A stretch of DNA of 7,751 nt from Bacteroidales bacterium (GTDB lineage Bacteria > Bacteroidota > Bacteroidia > Bacteroidales > UBA932), in the NCBI GenBank assembly GCA_012513425.1, contig JAAZCF010000137.1, positions 1-7,751 on the forward strand, written 5' to 3'. Below, piece after piece: positions 6,195 to 7,751 of the stretch. Below the pieces are notes generated by a model. It ran no database searches, was not told the origin of the DNA, and saw only the letters and a program-made list of their open reading frames with translations. Every line of letters begins with the position of its first letter. Position 1 is the first letter of the stretch. A program made the translations under genes and the position numbers.

Positions 6195-7439
6195 ATGAAA
6201 AAATTATCATTGATGATTTTTGCCATTGCAGCAGTATTATGCTCGCAATTAGCTTCGGCTCAAGTGAAAGAGGACTTTGTCCCTTCATCAAAGAACCAAC
6301 CAGGCCAGGAATATCCTATGGTCAATTCTCAAAGTTATGCACGCTTCCGCGTTACAGCACCTGATGCTCAGTCTGTAGTAGTCAGTCTGGGTCTTGGTGG
6401 CCAAGGCGGCACTAAACTTGAAAAAGGCGAAGATGGCTTATGGTGGGGAACTACCACAGGTCCTATGGACGAAGGTTTCCACTACTATCACCTCACAATC
6501 GATGGTGGCGTATTCAATGACCCAGGTACCGGTAACTTCTATGGTTCTACTCGTTGGGAAAGCGGTATTGAGATTCCTGCTCATGACGCTGACTTCTATG
6601 CAATGAAAAACGTGCCTCACGGCAATGTTCAACAGATTCTTTTCTACTCTGAGAGTACAAAGACTTGCCGTCGTGCCTTCGTTTACACTCCTCCTTTCTA
6701 TGGTGAAGGTGCCAACAAAGACAAAAAATATCCTGTTCTTTATCTACAACATGGTTGGGGTGAAGATGAGACAGCTTGGTCTACTCAAGGACACGCTAAC
6801 CTCATCATGGATAACCTTATCGCTGAAGGTAAGATTCAACCATTCATCATCGTTATGACTTACGGTATGACCAATGAAGGTTTCCGTCCAGGTGCTCGTC
6901 CAGCTGCTCCAGCAGGCGCTCCAGCAGGCGGACAACGTCCAGCAGGCGCTCCAGCAGGTGGACAACGTCCAGCAGGTGCTCCAGCAGGCGCTCCAGCAGG
7001 TGGCCAACGCCCAGCTGGTGGTGGCATGGGCATGATGATGAACAACGGCTTCGAGACAGTTCTTGTTGACGAACTTGTTCCTTATGTTGACGCTCACTTC
7101 AACACATTGGCTAACAAAGAGAACCGCGCAATGGCAGGTTTGTCAATGGGTGGTATGGAAACTCACACTATTACTCTTGCTCGTCCAGAAGTATTCTCAC
7201 GTTATGGTCTTCTCAGTGGCGGTACATACAACGCAGCTGAGCTTCCTGCTTCTGCTCAACCTAAGCTTATCTTCATGAGCTGTGGTAGCAAAGAGAATCC
7301 AGAAGGTGTTACTAAAGCTGCTGTTGACTTGAAAGCCGCAGGCTTCAACGCTGTTTCTTTTGTTTCAGAAGGCACAGCTCACGAGTTCCTTACTTGGAGA
7401 CGTAGTCTATATCAATTGGCCCAAATTCTTTTCCAATAG
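6195..7439 (+). CDS. Exported esterase-family alpha/beta hydrolase with N-terminal E-set domain and a PAG-repeat loop
   Basis: 414 residues. Residues 1-22 are a Sec signal peptide (KK, hydrophobic core, ASA before Q23). C16 is preceded by VL, a poor lipobox, so a secreted or periplasmic protein is more likely than a lipoprotein. Residues about 45-125 (ARFRVTAPDAQSV... FHYYHLTIDGG) look like the CBM48/E-set beta-sandwich found before many Bacteroidota feruloyl or acetyl xylan esterases. The rest is an Esterase D-type hydrolase: KYPVLYLQHGWGEDE supplies the oxyanion region, G315-L-S317-M-G-G the nucleophile elbow, H396 (GTAHEF) the catalytic His, and E367 (GSKEN) is a candidate acid. Substrate is likely an ester on plant polysaccharide, but this is inferred from family. 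Residues 232-277 form a repeat-rich insertion. Arg codons are almost all CGT/CGC and Gly codons mostly GGT/GGC, unlike the AGA-rich Hdr genes, suggesting strong expression. It has its own terminator. Confidence 0.92.
   Translation: MKKLSLMIFAIAAVLCSQLASAQVKEDFVPSSKNQPGQEYPMVNSQSYARFRVTAPDAQSVVVSLGLGGQGGTKLEKGEDGLWWGTTTGPMDEGFHYYHLTIDGGVFNDPGTGNFYGSTRWESGIEIPAHDADFYAMKNVPHGNVQQILFYSESTKTCRRAFVYTPPFYGEGANKDKKYPVLYLQHGWGEDETAWSTQGHANLIMDNLIAEGKIQPFIIVMTYGMTNEGFRPGARPAAPAGAPAGGQRPAGAPAGGQRPAGAPAGAPAGGQRPAGGGMGMMMNNGFETVLVDELVPYVDAHFNTLANKENRAMAGLSMGGMETHTITLARPEVFSRYGLLSGGTYNAAELPASAQPKLIFMSCGSKENPEGVTKAAVDLKAAGFNAVSFVSEGTAHEFLTWRRSLYQLAQILFQ
6888..7025 (+). repeat. In-frame tandem repeat encoding a Pro-Ala-Gly-Gln-Arg loop
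   Basis: Within the esterase gene, residues 232-277 are built from PAG, APAG and GGQRPAGAPA units. GGQRPAG begins at 6927, 6957 and 6999, giving steps of 30 and 42 bp; the second step contains one extra 12-bp APAG block. The DNA copies differ mainly at third codon positions (GGC/GGT, CGT/CGC). All unit lengths are multiples of three, so gain or loss of units keeps the frame. The stretch holds no acidic residue and several Arg, so a flexible, basic surface loop is expected. It sits between the strand ending in VMTYGM and the helix VLVDELVPYVDAHF, upstream of the nucleophile. Confidence 0.9.
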
Positions 7440-7475
7440 AATAAGCTTACGGGTTTTAACCTATGAAAAAACACT

Positions 7476-7511
7476 AAAGGGTGTGGCATTCGTGCCACGC
7501 CCTTTTATTTT
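7476..7511 (+). terminator. Intrinsic terminator with UUCG tetraloop after the esterase gene
   Basis: Bases 7476-7488 (AAAGGGTGTGGCA) pair with 7493-7505 (TGCCACGCCCTTT) to form a 13-bp stem with one G-U pair (7482/7499) and a TTCG loop at 7489-7492. The stem is followed by TATTTT (7506-7511), extending the T-rich tail. It begins 36 bp after the esterase stop. The stem is flanked by A on the left and T on the right, so it may also work in the opposite direction, but no minus-strand gene is visible to need it. Confidence 0.9.
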
Positions 7512-7554
7512 GCGAAGCGTGAGACGCGAGGAAGAGTTATCGAACAATTGTTAC

Positions 7555-7751
7555 ATACCCACTCCCCGCTTTTTTGATGGCATTACCGTTGGGAGTCACT
7601 TGAAATCAATACCCACTCCCCGCGCTTTGGTGGCATTACCGTCGGGAGTCCAGCTTGTTTCACCTCAAAATTGCCAACTTCCCGACCCACTCCTAGCACT
7701 TTGATAATGATAACGCAAGGAGCCCATTGGAAATCATACCCAATCCCCGCA
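7555..7751. repeat. Noncoding array of imperfect 53-74-bp repeats with internal dyad symmetry
   Basis: The 312 bases after the esterase stop hold no supportable gene. From 7555 a repeated unit appears: ATACCCACTCCCCGC at 7555-7569 and 7609-7623, and ATACCCAATCCCCGC at 7736-7750, cut by the window edge. A diverged copy, GACCCACTCCTAGC, lies at 7684-7697. The first two units also share TGGCATTACCGTYGGGAGTC (7578-7597 and 7631-7650). In each complete unit the left CTCCC is mirrored by a right GGGAG: 7562-7566/7591-7595 and 7616-7620/7644-7648. The diverged copy keeps the pairing as CTCCT/AGGAG (7690-7694/7718-7722). Linkers between units share an AAATCA-like stretch before ATACCC. It resembles REP-like intergenic repeats more than a CRISPR. 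Function is unknown and the array probably continues past the window. Confidence 0.75.

Noticed and set aside
6195..6260. Lipoprotein signal peptide on the esterase
   Set aside because: C16 is preceded by A-V-L, which is a poor lipobox, and ASA-Q at residues 20-23 is a good signal peptidase I site.
6744..7097. Minus-strand open frame rich in Cys-Trp-Ser repeats
   Set aside because: It is the antisense shadow of the PAG repeat of the esterase and has no independent coding signs.
7360..7704. Open frame of 114 codons overlapping the esterase 3' end and the downstream repeats
   Set aside because: It overlaps the esterase out of frame, crosses the terminator hairpin, and its apparent protein repeat (PTPR units) only reflects the 54-bp DNA repeat; the next step of 74 bp breaks the frame.
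7555..7751. CRISPR array
   Set aside because: Repeats are imperfect, few, unevenly spaced (54, 74, 53 bp) and the supposed spacers are themselves repeated; no cas gene is visible.

Overview
The window looks like chromosomal DNA from an anaerobic Bacteroidota, most likely Bacteroidales (Prevotella- or Muribaculaceae-like). The reasons are indirect: AT-rich leaders with no convincing Shine-Dalgarno sequences, TTTG-type promoter fragments, and a secreted esterase of a style common in that group. The assignment is inference. No rRNA, tRNA, transposase, phage gene or CRISPR array is visible. All real genes are on the + strand.

Layout: (1) 2-1090, the 3' part of a PLP-dependent fold-type I aminotransferase whose start lies outside the window. 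(2) A 112-bp AT-rich gap. (3) 1203-6122, a tightly packed five-gene operon of heterodisulfide-reductase (Hdr)-like redox proteins: HdrC-like ferredoxin, HdrB-like CCG protein, short HdrA-like flavoprotein, second HdrC-like ferredoxin, and a membrane HdrE-HdrD-like fusion. Gaps are 5 bp, 0 bp, an overlap or 14 bp, and a 4-bp overlap. (4) A 72-bp promoter-bearing gap. (5) 6195-7439, an exported esterase-family alpha/beta hydrolase with a Pro-Ala-Gly-Gln-Arg tandem repeat in a loop. (6) A strong intrinsic terminator with a UUCG loop. (7) 7555-7751, a noncoding array of imperfect 53-74-bp units with internal dyad symmetry, running off the window end.

The five Hdr-like proteins probably form one complex. 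Electrons would pass between menaquinone at the heme-b-type membrane domain of the fusion, its cubane clusters and CCG sites, and a cytoplasmic HdrC-HdrB-HdrA module. The order C-B-A-C-(E/D) parallels the hdrC1-B1-A-hyp-C2-B2 order of the sulfur-oxidation sHdr system, but the last position is a membrane fusion and no lipoate-binding protein is seen. The physiological substrate (a disulfide, a thiol carrier or another donor) cannot be read from the sequence. This cluster, the degenerate cluster site in its HdrB-like subunit, and the downstream structured repeats are the most interesting items.
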